This document shows, one piece after another, positions 17,571 through 26,530 of a stretch of DNA of 64,000 nt. The notes below the pieces were generated by a model. The model worked only from the letters and a program-made list of their open reading frames with translations, did no database searches and was not told the DNA's origin. Origin of the DNA: HGM04593 sp045647885. Lineage in GTDB: Bacteria > Bacteroidota > Bacteroidia > Bacteroidales > Bacteroidaceae. The stretch is from NCBI GenBank assembly GCA_045647885.1, contig JAZRMX010000044.1:1-64000 (forward strand), given 5' to 3'. Positions within the stretch are counted from its first letter, which is position 1. Each line of letters starts with the position of its first letter. Both the position numbers and the translations under genes were made by a program.

Positions 17571-19478
17571 ATGTATCATATTGAACATTTAAGAAGTAAA
17601 GAGATTGCAGACCTGCAGTCTATTGCTCAGGAGTTGGGTATCAAGGGTGTAAAGTCTTTGGACCGCGATTCTCTAATTTATCGTATCCTTGATGGCCAGG
17701 CTTTGCAGAACAGCCAGACCGGCGCGCCTGCGGTGGTAAAGGAGGAGACAAGAATGCACCGTCGCGAGCACAGAAGAAACAGAATACAGGCCGATGGTGC
17801 CAAGGTATATACAGCTACCGGTGACAAGGCCGTAAAGCTCGATACCAAAGAACCAAAAAAGGAGAAAATAGAAGAACCTAAAATAAAAATAGAGGAGGTG
17901 AAACCCGAACCTGCTCCCGTGGTTGAAGAGGCTGCTCCCCAGACCGAGCCGGCGCCCAAGAAACGTGGTCGCAAGGCAAAGAAACAGGAGGCAGCACAGC
18001 CCGTAGCAGAGCCTGTAGAGGCTGCTGTAGTGGCTGAAACTCCGGTGGTGGAAGAGGCTGCAACCCAAGCCGAGCCAGCGCCTAAAAAACGCGGTCGTAA
18101 GGCGAAGAAACAAGAGACAGCCCAGTCTGTTGCTGAAGCGGAAACTGTTGCAGAGAGCGTTGTTGAAGCAGCAGAGGAGGGTGAGGCATTCGTCGCAATA
18201 GAGAACCTTCCCGTGGAGAACAAAGAGGTTCCCGTGGAGCTTGTGGAGAAATTTGATAAAAGCCGTCAGGGGCAGCAGGGCGCAAAGAACGATAACCGTT
18301 TCCAGCAGCGTAACGAGAACAAGAAACGCCAGGAGAGTGCCGAGCAGCTGCAGTACGATTTTGCCGATGTGTTGCGTGTTGAGGGTGTTCTTGAGACTAT
18401 GCCCGACAATTATGGTTTCCTTCGTTCTTCCGATTACAACTACCTCTCATCACCCGACGATGTCTATGTTTCACAGTCGCAGATAAAGCTCTATGGCCTG
18501 AAGACCGGTGATGTGGTAGAGGGTATCATACGCCCCGCAAGTGCCGGCGAGAAATATTTCCCCCTTGTAAAGGTGAACAAGATAAACGGCCTTGCTCCCG
18601 AACTGGTGCGCGACCGTGTATCGTTCGACAATCTTGTGCCCCTTTTCCCCGAAGATAAATTCACACTTTGCTCGGGTAATTACGACAATATGTCGGCTCG
18701 CGTGGTCGACCTCTTCTCACCCATAGGTAAGGGACAGCGTGCGCTTATCGTTGCGCAGCCCAAGACTGGTAAGACAATGTTGCTCAAGGATATAGCCAAT
18801 GCTATTGCTGCCAACCATCCCGAGGCATATATGATTATGTTGCTCATCGATGAGCGCCCCGAGGAGGTTACCGATATGGCACGCAGCGTAAATGCCGAGG
18901 TTATTGCCTCAACCTTTGACGAGCCTGCAGAGCGCCACGTGAAGATTGCAGGAATTGTGCTTGAACGCGCAAAACGTATGGTTGAGTGCGGTCACGATGT
19001 GGTTATCTTCCTCGATTCAATAACACGCCTTGCACGCGCCTATAACACCGTTTCTCCCGCATCGGGTAAAGTGCTTTCGGGTGGTGTCGATGCCAACGCC
19101 CTGCACAAGCCCAAACGCTTCTTCGGTGCTGCGCGTAACATAGAAAACGGCGGTTCTCTCACCATTATTGCAACAGCTCTTATCGATACCGGTTCAAAGA
19201 TGGATGAGGTTATCTTTGAGGAGTTTAAGGGTACTGGTAATATGGAGCTTCAGCTCGACCGTACATTGAGCAACAAGCGCATTTTCCCTGCTGTGAATAT
19301 TATTGCTTCGAGCACTCGTCGCGACGATCTCCTGCTCGACAAGCATACACTCGACCGTATGTGGATTCTGCGCAAATACCTTGCCGATATGACACCTATG
19401 GAGGCTATGGAGTTTGTTAAGGACCGCCTTGAGAAGACAAAGGACAATGGCGAGTTTCTTATGAGTATGAATTCGTGA
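17571..19478 (+). CDS. rho: Transcription termination factor Rho with long charged insert
   Basis: Rho is the hexameric RNA-dependent ATPase that ends transcription. Order: Rho N domain (1-45), a low-complexity insert (about 50-260) rich in Ala, Pro, Glu and Lys, the RNA-binding cold-shock domain (about 262-340) and the ATPase core with P-loop QPKTGKTM (about 396-403), DERPEE and FLDSITRLARAYN. At 635 residues it is about 215 longer than E. coli Rho because of the insert. The insert contains two copies of a 42-residue unit with the basic core KKRGRKAKKQE (131-140 and 172-182), resembling AT-hook-like stretches. Long disordered inserts are known in Bacteroides Rho and have been linked to phase separation. 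A bidirectional terminator follows. Confidence 0.97.
   Translation: MYHIEHLRSKEIADLQSIAQELGIKGVKSLDRDSLIYRILDGQALQNSQTGAPAVVKEETRMHRREHRRNRIQADGAKVYTATGDKAVKLDTKEPKKEKIEEPKIKIEEVKPEPAPVVEEAAPQTEPAPKKRGRKAKKQEAAQPVAEPVEAAVVAETPVVEEAATQAEPAPKKRGRKAKKQETAQSVAEAETVAESVVEAAEEGEAFVAIENLPVENKEVPVELVEKFDKSRQGQQGAKNDNRFQQRNENKKRQESAEQLQYDFADVLRVEGVLETMPDNYGFLRSSDYNYLSSPDDVYVSQSQIKLYGLKTGDVVEGIIRPASAGEKYFPLVKVNKINGLAPELVRDRVSFDNLVPLFPEDKFTLCSGNYDNMSARVVDLFSPIGKGQRALIVAQPKTGKTMLLKDIANAIAANHPEAYMIMLLIDERPEEVTDMARSVNAEVIASTFDEPAERHVKIAGIVLERAKRMVECGHDVVIFLDSITRLARAYNTVSPASGKVLSGGVDANALHKPKRFFGAARNIENGGSLTIIATALIDTGSKMDEVIFEEFKGTGNMELQLDRTLSNKRIFPAVNIIASSTRRDDLLLDKHTLDRMWILRKYLADMTPMEAMEFVKDRLEKTKDNGEFLMSMNS
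17919..18170 (+). repeat. Imperfect tandem 126-bp duplication inside rho
   Basis: Two units, 17919-18044 and 18045-18170, encode residues 117-158 and 159-200 of Rho. Each begins VVEEAA, passes through EPAPKKRGRKAKKQE and ends in an Ala/Val/Glu-rich stretch. Synonymous differences between the copies show that the duplication is not recent. Confidence 0.8.
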
Positions 19479-19497
19479 TACACGACAACTATAGAAC

Positions 19498-19532
19498 AAA
19501 AAAGAGATACATCAACGATGTATCTCTTTTTT
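19498..19532. terminator. Bidirectional terminator between rho and the DUF3127 gene
   Basis: Arms 19498-19513 and 19517-19532 are a perfect 16-bp inverted repeat (AAAAAAGAGATACATC and its complement) with a 3-nt loop. A-runs and T-runs at the ends make it a terminator on both strands for these convergent genes. Confidence 0.88.
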
Positions 19533-19554
19533 GTTTCTTCTTTACGATGCTTTT

Positions 19555-19926
19555 TTAGAAGGGGAGGTCGTCGGGGTTGTTTTCAGTTCCGAAGTCCTCG
19601 ATTTTTGCCTTGGGTGCCTCAAAAGGAGGAATGTCGCCGGGTGTGCCTTCGGGTGCAGCGCCACGCTCTACACGCCAAGCGCGTATATCGTTGTACCAGC
19701 GGCCGTTATACTCACGTGCGTTAACGTCGAAAGAGACTGTGAGCTCGTCGCCTGCCTTTATGTTGAACTGTGCTATTTTGTCGGCACCGAATACGTTGAA
19801 ACAAACCTTCTTGGGGTACTGCTCGTGTGTCTCAATCACGTATTCCTGCATTTTCCACTCGTTACCGGTTTTCGATGTACCGCCTCTCTCGGGCAGTACT
19901 GCAATGATTTTTCCTGTTATTTCCAT
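19555..19926 (-). CDS. DUF3127 protein with SSB-like C-terminal tip
   Basis: The start at ATG 19926 (MEITGKI) is preferred over an upstream in-frame ATG at 19977, because the latter adds only a non-conserved leader. The product is 123 residues. The core (about 1-85) is a small beta-rich domain of the DUF3127 type, resembling a single-stranded-DNA-binding OB fold (ITGKIIAVLPERGG, then AWRVERG). A flexible, Pro-rich tail ends NNPDDLPF. Bacteroidota SSB proteins end in a very similar acidic tip that recruits repair proteins. The divergent neighbour is dnaN. A role in single-strand DNA metabolism is an inference. Confidence 0.8.
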   Translation of the reverse strand: MEITGKIIAVLPERGGTSKTGNEWKMQEYVIETHEQYPKKVCFNVFGADKIAQFNIKAGDELTVSFDVNAREYNGRWYNDIRAWRVERGAAPEGTPGDIPPFEAPKAKIEDFGTENNPDDLPF

Positions 19927-19992
19927 AATTCTTTTCAAATACTTTGCGAAAATAGCTCTTTTCTTCTCGAAAAGCAATTTTTTTTCTCATAT

Positions 19993-20026
19993 TTTGCAAG
20001 CTATATGATATTTAGTTTTATCTTTG
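19993..20026 (+). promoter_or_regulatory. dnaN promoter
   Basis: A -7 box TATCTTTG (20019-20026) is preceded by TTTG at 19993-19996, with 22 nt between, slightly longer than the usual 19-21. It lies 61 nt before the chosen dnaN ATG. Confidence 0.55.
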
Positions 20027-20087
20027 TAGCTATGCGATGCGCACGCGCGCACGCGAAGTTTTGCTAATAAATTTAATCGCACATATT

Positions 20088-21215
20088 ATGAATTTTACAG
20101 TATCAAGTTCTCTGCTAACATCGCGCCTGCAGGCTATCAGCAGAGTGTTAAATTCCAAAAACCCCATTTCCATTCTGGATTGTATTCTTTTCGAACTTCA
20201 GGGTAATGTACTTACTTTGACAGCTTCGGATCCCGATAATACATTCAACACCTCTTTCGAGGTTGTTGAGTGCTCCGAAGATTTTACTTTTGCAATCTCT
20301 GCAAAGATTCTTATCGACTCTTTGAAGGAGATTTCGGAGCAGCCTGTTCGCTTTGAGGTGAACAAGGATTCACTTGAGGTGACAATTTTCTACCAGAACG
20401 GTAAATACAGCCTTGTTGCTCACGATGGTAACGAATATCCTGCAGCTGCTGTTCTTGGCGAGAATGCAGTAAGCATCTCTGCAACAGCCTCTGTGCTTGC
20501 CGGCGGTATATCACGTTCAATATTCGCTTCTGCTGCCGACGACGATGTACGTCGTATGATGAGCGGTGTGTACTTCGACTTTACTCCCGAATGTATTACT
20601 CTTGTGGCTTCTGATGGTCATAAGCTGGTGCGTTTCCGCGATTACTCTGTTACAGGTGCCGAAAAATCGGCTTTCATTCTTCCCAAGAAACCTGCAAACT
20701 TGTTGAAGAACATCCTTGGCAAGGACGAGCAGGAGGAGATTGGCATTGAGTTTGATGGTCGCTTTGTTATCTTCACTCTCGGTGAGTACAAACTTGTATC
20801 ACGTCTTTACGATGGCCGTTACCCCAACTACAACTCGGTGATTCCGCAGAACAACCCCCACAAGCTTACAGTGGACCGTGCCGCTTTCATCAGCGCATTG
20901 CGTCGTGTGGCCATCTTCTCGTCACAGGCAAGTCTTATTAAGCTCCATCTCGAGAACAACAAGATTGTTATTTCGGCTCAGGATACGGACTTCTCAACCT
21001 CTGCCGAGGAGAACATTACTTGCAGCTACGACGGAGCATCAATGAATATCGGTTTCCGCGCATCGTTCCTCATTGACATCCTTAACAACCTTCCCGGTCA
21101 GGATGTAATTATGGAGCTTGCCGATCCTTCACGTGCCGGCGTTATTGTTCCTGCCGACCAGGACGACAAACAGGAACTCCTGATGTTGCTTATGCCCATG
21201 ATGCTTACTGAATAA
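20088..21215 (+). CDS. dnaN: DNA polymerase III sliding clamp (beta subunit)
   Basis: DnaN forms the ring-shaped clamp that tethers DNA polymerase to the template. The start is ATG 20088 (MNFTVSSSLL), 17 codons inside the longest frame, since the upstream leader is arginine-rich and not clamp-like. The product is 375 residues, usual for the family, with three clamp repeats. Typical stretches are DCILFELQGNVLTLTASD, FILPKKPANLL, YDGRYPNYNSVIP and the C-terminal LMLLMPMMLTE. It heads a same-strand run: exonuclease, coaBC, recN, rlmB. dnaA is not nearby. Confidence 0.96.
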   Translation: MNFTVSSSLLTSRLQAISRVLNSKNPISILDCILFELQGNVLTLTASDPDNTFNTSFEVVECSEDFTFAISAKILIDSLKEISEQPVRFEVNKDSLEVTIFYQNGKYSLVAHDGNEYPAAAVLGENAVSISATASVLAGGISRSIFASAADDDVRRMMSGVYFDFTPECITLVASDGHKLVRFRDYSVTGAEKSAFILPKKPANLLKNILGKDEQEEIGIEFDGRFVIFTLGEYKLVSRLYDGRYPNYNSVIPQNNPHKLTVDRAAFISALRRVAIFSSQASLIKLHLENNKIVISAQDTDFSTSAEENITCSYDGASMNIGFRASFLIDILNNLPGQDVIMELADPSRAGVIVPADQDDKQELLMLLMPMMLTE

Positions 21216-21223
21216 TAGAGCCA

Positions 21224-21991
21224 ATGAAACTGAATCTTAAAAATCCATTGATATTCTTTGACCTTGAAACCACCGGAGTGGATGTTTCAAAGGACAGAAT
21301 TGTGGAAATATGCTATATTAAAGTTTTCCCCGACGGTAGCGACAAGGAGTATACCCGCCGTATAAACCCCGGAATGCACATTCCCGAAGAGGCCTCGGCT
21401 GTACACGGAATATACGACGAGGATGTAAAGGATTGTCCCCGTTTCAAGGATGTGGCAAAGGAGATCGCTTCCGATTTTGAGGGCTGTGACCTTGCCGGTT
21501 TCAACTCCAACCGTTTCGACCTTCCGTTGCTTGCCGAGGAGTTCCTACGCGCACAGGTGGATATAGACCTCACTCGTCATCACGCGATAGATGTGCAGGT
21601 TCTTTATCACAAACGCGAGCCACGTACATTGTCGGCTGCCCATAAATTCTATTGTGGTACAGAGTTCGACAACGCTCACAGTGCTCTTGCCGACACGCGT
21701 GCTACATACGAGGTGCTTAAAGCGCAGCTCGACCATTACGACGATATGGAGAACGATGTGGCTGCTCTTGCAAAGGAGTCCTCATTTACACGCAATGTTG
21801 ACTTTGCCGGCCGCTTTGTTTACGACGACAATGGCCGCGAGGTCTTTAACTTCGGCAAATACAAAGGGGAGAGCGTGGCTACTGTATTGCAGCGCGACCC
21901 GGGTTATTATGGCTGGATGATGAACGGGGATTTCCCCTTGAACACCAAGCAGGCGTTGACCCGTATAAAGCTGCGTGAATTTAATAGATAG
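21224..21991 (+). CDS. DnaQ-like 3'-5' exonuclease (DEDDh)
   Basis: A 255-residue exonuclease of the DnaQ/RNase T superfamily. The catalytic acidic residues D13 and E15 are in FFDLETTG, and the third motif has H152 and D157 (HSALADTRATYE), so it is the DEDDh type. The C-terminal 50 residues (FNFGKYKGESVATVLQ, then WMMNGDFPLNTK) are a small domain often attached to such exonucleases in Bacteroidota. It starts 8 nt after dnaN, which fits a proofreading or repair role beside the clamp, but it may not be the replicative epsilon subunit. Confidence 0.88.
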   Translation: MKLNLKNPLIFFDLETTGVDVSKDRIVEICYIKVFPDGSDKEYTRRINPGMHIPEEASAVHGIYDEDVKDCPRFKDVAKEIASDFEGCDLAGFNSNRFDLPLLAEEFLRAQVDIDLTRHHAIDVQVLYHKREPRTLSAAHKFYCGTEFDNAHSALADTRATYEVLKAQLDHYDDMENDVAALAKESSFTRNVDFAGRFVYDDNGREVFNFGKYKGESVATVLQRDPGYYGWMMNGDFPLNTKQALTRIKLREFNR

Positions 21992-21994
21992 AAG

Positions 21995-24091
21995 ATGCTC
22001 AAAGGAAAAAAGATAGTTTTGGGAATTACGGGAAGTATTGCTGCTTACAAGGCGGCAATACTTGTTCGTCTATTGGTGAAGGAAGGTGCCGAGGTGCAGG
22101 TTGTTATGACCCCTTCGGCAAGGGAGTTCATAACTCCGCTTACCCTTTCAACCCTTTCGGGGCGCCCCGTGCTGTGTGAGTTCTTCAATAACAACAGCGG
22201 TGAGTGGCACAGCCACGTGGAGCTTGGCTTGTGGGCCGATGCGATGATTGTTGCACCTGCCACAGCAGCAACGCTTGGTAAGATGGCTTGTGGCATTGCC
22301 GACAACCTGCTTGTTACCACCTATTTGTCAATGAAGGCTCCTGTCTTCATAGCTCCTGCTATGGACCTTGATATGTTCGCTCACCCTTCAACTCAGAATA
22401 ACCTGAAGGTATTGAGCAGCTATGGCAATCACATAATAGAGCCTGCTGCCGGCGAGCTTGCCAGCCATCTCTGCGGCAAGGGGCGAATGGAAGAACCTGA
22501 AAACATTGTAAAGGCGCTGAAGGATTTTTTTTTGTGTAGCTCCTCGTTAGAGGGGCGCAAAATCCTCATTACAGCCGGTCCGACATACGAAAAGATAGAC
22601 CCGGTACGCTTTATCGGCAACTATTCGTCGGGCAAGATGGGCTTTGCGCTTGCTGCGGAGTGTGCAGCACGTGGAGCCGAAGTTACACTTGTGTCGGGCC
22701 CCGTGTCGCTTGCAACCCCCCACGCTGCCATAAAGCGTGTGAATGTGGAGTCGGCCGAAGAGATGTATCAGGCAGCAATCGAGGCTTTCCCCGGGTGCGA
22801 TGCAGCCATCCTTTGTGCTGCCGTAGCCGACTATCGCCCCTCTGTCTGTGCCGACAAGAAGATAAAGCGCACCTCCGATGCTATGACCATAGAACTTGAA
22901 CCCAACAAGGATATTGCGGCAGCGCTTGGCAAGGAGAAGAAGCAGGGGCAGCGTCTTGTTGGCTTTGCGCTTGAAACAAACGACGGTGAGACCAATGCTC
23001 GCGAGAAATTGGCAAAGAAAAACCTCGATTTCATTGTGCTGAATTCCCTTGCCGACAAAGGTGCCGGTTTTGCACACGACACAAACAAGGTTACTATAAT
23101 TGACGCCGAGGCTGCTACAGAGTTTCCCTTGAAAAGCAAGCTCGAAGTGGCACGCGATATAATCTCACACCTTTCAAAACTGTTGCTTGTTGCAGTGATG
23201 CTTCTATTGCCAGCCGGTGTCTCGGCTATGGGCGAGGAGATGAATGCAAAGGTAACCCTTAATTCAACGAAGGTGCAGGGTGTCGACACCGAGGTATTCA
23301 AGGTGCTTGAGGAGGCGATAGCACAGTTTATAAACGACCGTAAGTGGACAAACAATACCTACGAGGATTATGAGCGCATAGATTGCAATTTCACCTTTGT
23401 CGTGGAGCAATACAGCCCCGATGGTTCCTTTAACTGCTCTCTTATGGTGCAGGGTACTCGTCCGGTATATGGTACAAACTATACCACCACAACCTTCAAG
23501 TACGAGGATAAGTCCATTGTCTTTACCTATCAGCCTTATGACCGTCTGGATTTCAACGAGGACAACATTGATAATAACCTCACAGCGGTTATTGCCTTTT
23601 ATGTCTATATGATAATAGGTCTTGATATGGACTCTATGGGCGAGCTTGGCGGTAGCGAGTGGCTTACCAAGGCACAGAATATTGCGGGAAATGCTCAGAC
23701 ACTGGGCGATTCGGGTTGGCGTGCCATGAGCAGCAGCAACAACCGCAGTTCAATAATAAACGACTATTTGAACGGCGCTCTCGAGCCCATCCGCAAGCTC
23801 ATGTATAAGTATCACCGTCTGGGGTTGGATACTATGTATAAGAGTGCTACAGCCGGTCGCAAGGTTATCAACGAATGCCTGACCCTGTTGAGCGAGGCCT
23901 ACGAAGCCCGCTCCATGGCATACTTCCCCCGTTTGCTTACAGAGTATAAGAACGACGAGCTTTTGAATATATATTCTAATGCCACTTTGAAGGAGAGAAA
24001 GGATGCCGAAAAGATAATTACAAGAATAGACCCGTCGCTTTCGGCAAAGTGGGATGAACTCTTGTCGAAGCCCGAAGAACAACAGTTGTAA
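21995..24091 (+). CDS. coaBC: CoaBC fused in frame to a DUF4835/PorD-like exported domain
   Basis: A 698-residue open frame joins two normally separate proteins. Residues 1-395 are CoaBC, which turns phosphopantothenate into phosphopantetheine: the FMN-dependent decarboxylase with GSIAAYKA, WHSHVELG, PAMDLDMF and SHLCGKGRMEEP, then the synthase with ITAGPTYEKIDPVRFIGNYS and AAVADYRP. Residues about 396-412 are a hydrophobic signal-like segment (LLLVAVMLLLPAGVSA). The remaining 290 match DUF4835, an exported family I recall as T9SS protein PorD (WTNNTYEDYERIDCNFTF, VSAVIAFY-type helix, NGLD-type region). In related genomes the two are adjacent separate genes. A separate start inside is possible at TTG 23183, GTG 23195 or ATG 23198. 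No stop separates them here. recN follows with no gap. Confidence 0.85.
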   Translation: MLKGKKIVLGITGSIAAYKAAILVRLLVKEGAEVQVVMTPSAREFITPLTLSTLSGRPVLCEFFNNNSGEWHSHVELGLWADAMIVAPATAATLGKMACGIADNLLVTTYLSMKAPVFIAPAMDLDMFAHPSTQNNLKVLSSYGNHIIEPAAGELASHLCGKGRMEEPENIVKALKDFFLCSSSLEGRKILITAGPTYEKIDPVRFIGNYSSGKMGFALAAECAARGAEVTLVSGPVSLATPHAAIKRVNVESAEEMYQAAIEAFPGCDAAILCAAVADYRPSVCADKKIKRTSDAMTIELEPNKDIAAALGKEKKQGQRLVGFALETNDGETNAREKLAKKNLDFIVLNSLADKGAGFAHDTNKVTIIDAEAATEFPLKSKLEVARDIISHLSKLLLVAVMLLLPAGVSAMGEEMNAKVTLNSTKVQGVDTEVFKVLEEAIAQFINDRKWTNNTYEDYERIDCNFTFVVEQYSPDGSFNCSLMVQGTRPVYGTNYTTTTFKYEDKSIVFTYQPYDRLDFNEDNIDNNLTAVIAFYVYMIIGLDMDSMGELGGSEWLTKAQNIAGNAQTLGDSGWRAMSSSNNRSSIINDYLNGALEPIRKLMYKYHRLGLDTMYKSATAGRKVINECLTLLSEAYEARSMAYFPRLLTEYKNDELLNIYSNATLKERKDAEKIITRIDPSLSAKWDELLSKPEEQQL

Positions 24092-25759
24092 ATGCTCAAG
24101 TCAATAATAATACGTAATTTTGCTCTTGTAGAGAGCGTGGAGGTCGATTTCTCCTCGGGTTTCTCGGTGATAACCGGTGAGACCGGTGCTGGAAAATCGG
24201 TCTTCCTGGGTGCCATTGCCATGATGCTCGGGCAGCGTTCCGATGTAAAATCAATACGCGATGGTGCCGAGCGCTGCACCATTGAGGGGCATTTCGACAT
24301 ATCCTCATTCTCTCTGCAACCCTTTTTTGAGGAGAACGACCTCGACTATTGTGCCGAAGAGTGCATAATACGTCGCGAGCTGTCGGCCTCGGGTCGCAGC
24401 AGAGCCTTTATAAACGATACTCCCGTGTCGGTATCTCTGCTTAAAGAGCTTGGAACCCGTTTGATAGATATACACTCGCAACACCAGAATCTTCTGCTCG
24501 GTAACAAGAATTTCCAGCTGAATGTGCTCGATATTCTTGCGCATAATAACGGGTTGCTGGCGCAGTATCAGCAGCAGTATGCAGGGTATGTAGTAGCGCA
24601 GAAGGAGGTAGAGATATTACGTGCCGAGATTGAAAAAAGCCGTCGCGACGAGGAGTGGTTGCGCTTTCAGTTTGAAGAACTCGACCGTGCCGCATTAAAC
24701 GAAAATGAGCTTGAAGAACTGGAGCTCGAGCAACAGGAACTTTCTCACGCCGAGGATATACAGGCCGCTCTTTATACGGCATCTTCGGCAATAGATGATG
24801 GGGAGAATACAAGCCTTCTGCGCTCTTTGCGCGAAGGTGCGGCGGCGTTGTCGCGTATAGCATCGCACTATCCGTCGGCAGGAGAGCTTGCCGAGCGTCT
24901 TGAGAGCAATTTTATAGAATTGAAGGATTGCTACGATGAACTTTGCCTGCGTGCCGAGCGTGTGCAGTTTGCTCCTGACCGTTTGGAGTTTGTCGATAAA
25001 CGTCTGGCACTTATATATGACCTGCAGAAGAAACACCGTGCCTCTTCGGTGTCCGAGCTTATAGCCTTGCGCGAAGCTTATCGCGAGAAACTGGAGCATA
25101 TTGATAATGGCGACTGGGAGTTGCAGCAGGCCGAGAAACGTTGTGCGGCCTTGCGAGGGGAACTTGCATCCCTTGCGTCGCAGCTTACCGCTCTTCGCGG
25201 TGATGCAGCCGAGGGACTCCGTAGCAGTATAACAGAGATTCTTGTGAATCTTGGTATGCCTATGATTCGTTTTGAGGTGGAGATAAAGCCTCTTGCCGAC
25301 TACTCGTCTACGGGTGGCGACGAGGTTACTTTCCTCTTCTCGGCCAACAGCATAAGTGCGCCGCAGCCTCTTGCCGATGTTGCTTCGGGTGGTGAGATGG
25401 CGCGTGTGATGCTTGCACTAAAGTCGCTCATTGCCACAAATCTTAACCAGCCCACCCTTATATTCGACGAGATTGATACGGGAATATCGGGCGTTCTTGC
25501 CGAGCGTATGGGGCGTCTTATGCAACAGATGGGCGGCGCTAACCGTCAGGTGTTGAGCATTACCCATTTGCCGCAGGTGGCTGCGTTGGGCTCGGAACAT
25601 TATAAGGTTTATAAGGAGGAGACAGAGAAAGGTACACTGACACATATTGTGAAACTAAAGCAGGAAGAACGTGTGCGTGAGATTGCACAGATGATGAGCG
25701 GTGAGGTTCTCACCGATGCGGCTCTCGACAACGCGGCTCTCTTGCTGTCGAAAAAATAA
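24092..25759 (+). CDS. recN: DNA repair protein RecN
   Basis: RecN is an SMC-like ATPase acting in double-strand-break repair. At 555 residues it has the usual length. The Walker A motif GETGAGKS lies near residue 30, the middle (about 160-370) is coiled-coil rich in Glu and Leu, the signature LADVASGGEMARVMLALKSL is near 430, and Walker B FDEIDTGISG and ITHLPQVAALG follow. The ATG begins at the base after the preceding stop codon, so translation is probably coupled. rlmB follows 4 nt later. Confidence 0.96.
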   Translation: MLKSIIIRNFALVESVEVDFSSGFSVITGETGAGKSVFLGAIAMMLGQRSDVKSIRDGAERCTIEGHFDISSFSLQPFFEENDLDYCAEECIIRRELSASGRSRAFINDTPVSVSLLKELGTRLIDIHSQHQNLLLGNKNFQLNVLDILAHNNGLLAQYQQQYAGYVVAQKEVEILRAEIEKSRRDEEWLRFQFEELDRAALNENELEELELEQQELSHAEDIQAALYTASSAIDDGENTSLLRSLREGAAALSRIASHYPSAGELAERLESNFIELKDCYDELCLRAERVQFAPDRLEFVDKRLALIYDLQKKHRASSVSELIALREAYREKLEHIDNGDWELQQAEKRCAALRGELASLASQLTALRGDAAEGLRSSITEILVNLGMPMIRFEVEIKPLADYSSTGGDEVTFLFSANSISAPQPLADVASGGEMARVMLALKSLIATNLNQPTLIFDEIDTGISGVLAERMGRLMQQMGGANRQVLSITHLPQVAALGSEHYKVYKEETEKGTLTHIVKLKQEERVREIAQMMSGEVLTDAALDNAALLLSKK

Positions 25760-25763
25760 GATT

Positions 25764-26510
25764 ATGGTAAATACAAACGAAATGATATTCGGCGTTCGCG
25801 CCGTGTTGGAGGCTCTTGAGGCCGGTAAGGAGGTTGATAAGATTCTTGTCAAACGTGATATTCAGAGCGAATTGTCGCGCGAGTTGTTCGGTGCGCTTAA
25901 GGGTCGTACAATACCGGTGGTGCGTGTGCCGGTGGAAAAGCTCAACCGTATAACCCGTAAAAATCATCAGGGTGTAATAGCCTTTATTTCGGCAGTGGAG
26001 TATGCTCACGTGGATACTCTTGTGCCCACGCTCTACGAGGAGGGCAAGACTCCCTTCCTTGTTCTGCTCGACGGTATTACTGATGTTCGTAACTTTGGTT
26101 CTATTGCCCGCACTTGTGATTGTGCAGGTGTCGATGCTATTATAATTCCCGCGCACAATAGCGTTACCGTGAATGCCGACGCTGTAAAGACCTCTGCCGG
26201 TGCTTTGCACACATTGCCCGTGTGTCGTGAGAAGAATATTACCGAAACACTGAAGTATCTTAAAGCATCAGGCGTGCGTGTGGTGTGCGCTACCGAAAAG
26301 GGCGAGATTAACTATACCCAGACAAATTATACCGAGCCTGTGTGCGTGGTTATGGGTGCCGAGGATACCGGTATCCCTCGCGAGCATCTTGCTTTGTGCG
26401 ACGATTGGGTCTCTATTCCTCAGTTCGGAAATATTGAGTCGCTTAATGTTTCAGTGGCAACGGGCGTAATTCTTTATGAGGCTGTGCGTCAGCGTCACTT
26501 GACAGAATAA
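25764..26510 (+). CDS. rlmB: 23S rRNA 2'-O-methyltransferase RlmB (TrmH/SpoU family)
   Basis: The start is ATG 25764 (MVNTNEMIFGVRAVLEAL), because the longer frame overlaps recN. The 248-residue product has an L30e-like substrate domain (about 1-80), then the knotted SPOUT domain with DGITDVRNFGSIARTCD, VMGAEDTGIPREHL and the C-terminal knot IPQFGNIESLNVSVATGVIL. It methylates a guanosine of 23S rRNA (position 2251 in E. coli). A second SpoU gene lies at 56951. The terminator for this gene lies inside the end of tilS (26535-26567). Confidence 0.92.
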   Translation: MVNTNEMIFGVRAVLEALEAGKEVDKILVKRDIQSELSRELFGALKGRTIPVVRVPVEKLNRITRKNHQGVIAFISAVEYAHVDTLVPTLYEEGKTPFLVLLDGITDVRNFGSIARTCDCAGVDAIIIPAHNSVTVNADAVKTSAGALHTLPVCREKNITETLKYLKASGVRVVCATEKGEINYTQTNYTEPVCVVMGAEDTGIPREHLALCDDWVSIPQFGNIESLNVSVATGVILYEAVRQRHLTE

Positions 26511-26530
26511 GGCTTTTTATCAGAGAATAA

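Noticed and set aside
19518..20008. Plus-strand frames across the DUF3127 gene
   Set aside because: Antisense to the DUF3127 protein, running through the bidirectional terminator; no domain.
20037..20087. Longer dnaN start with an Arg-rich leader
   Set aside because: The leader is not clamp-like, begins 11 nt after the -7 box and the family starts at MNFTVSS (20088).
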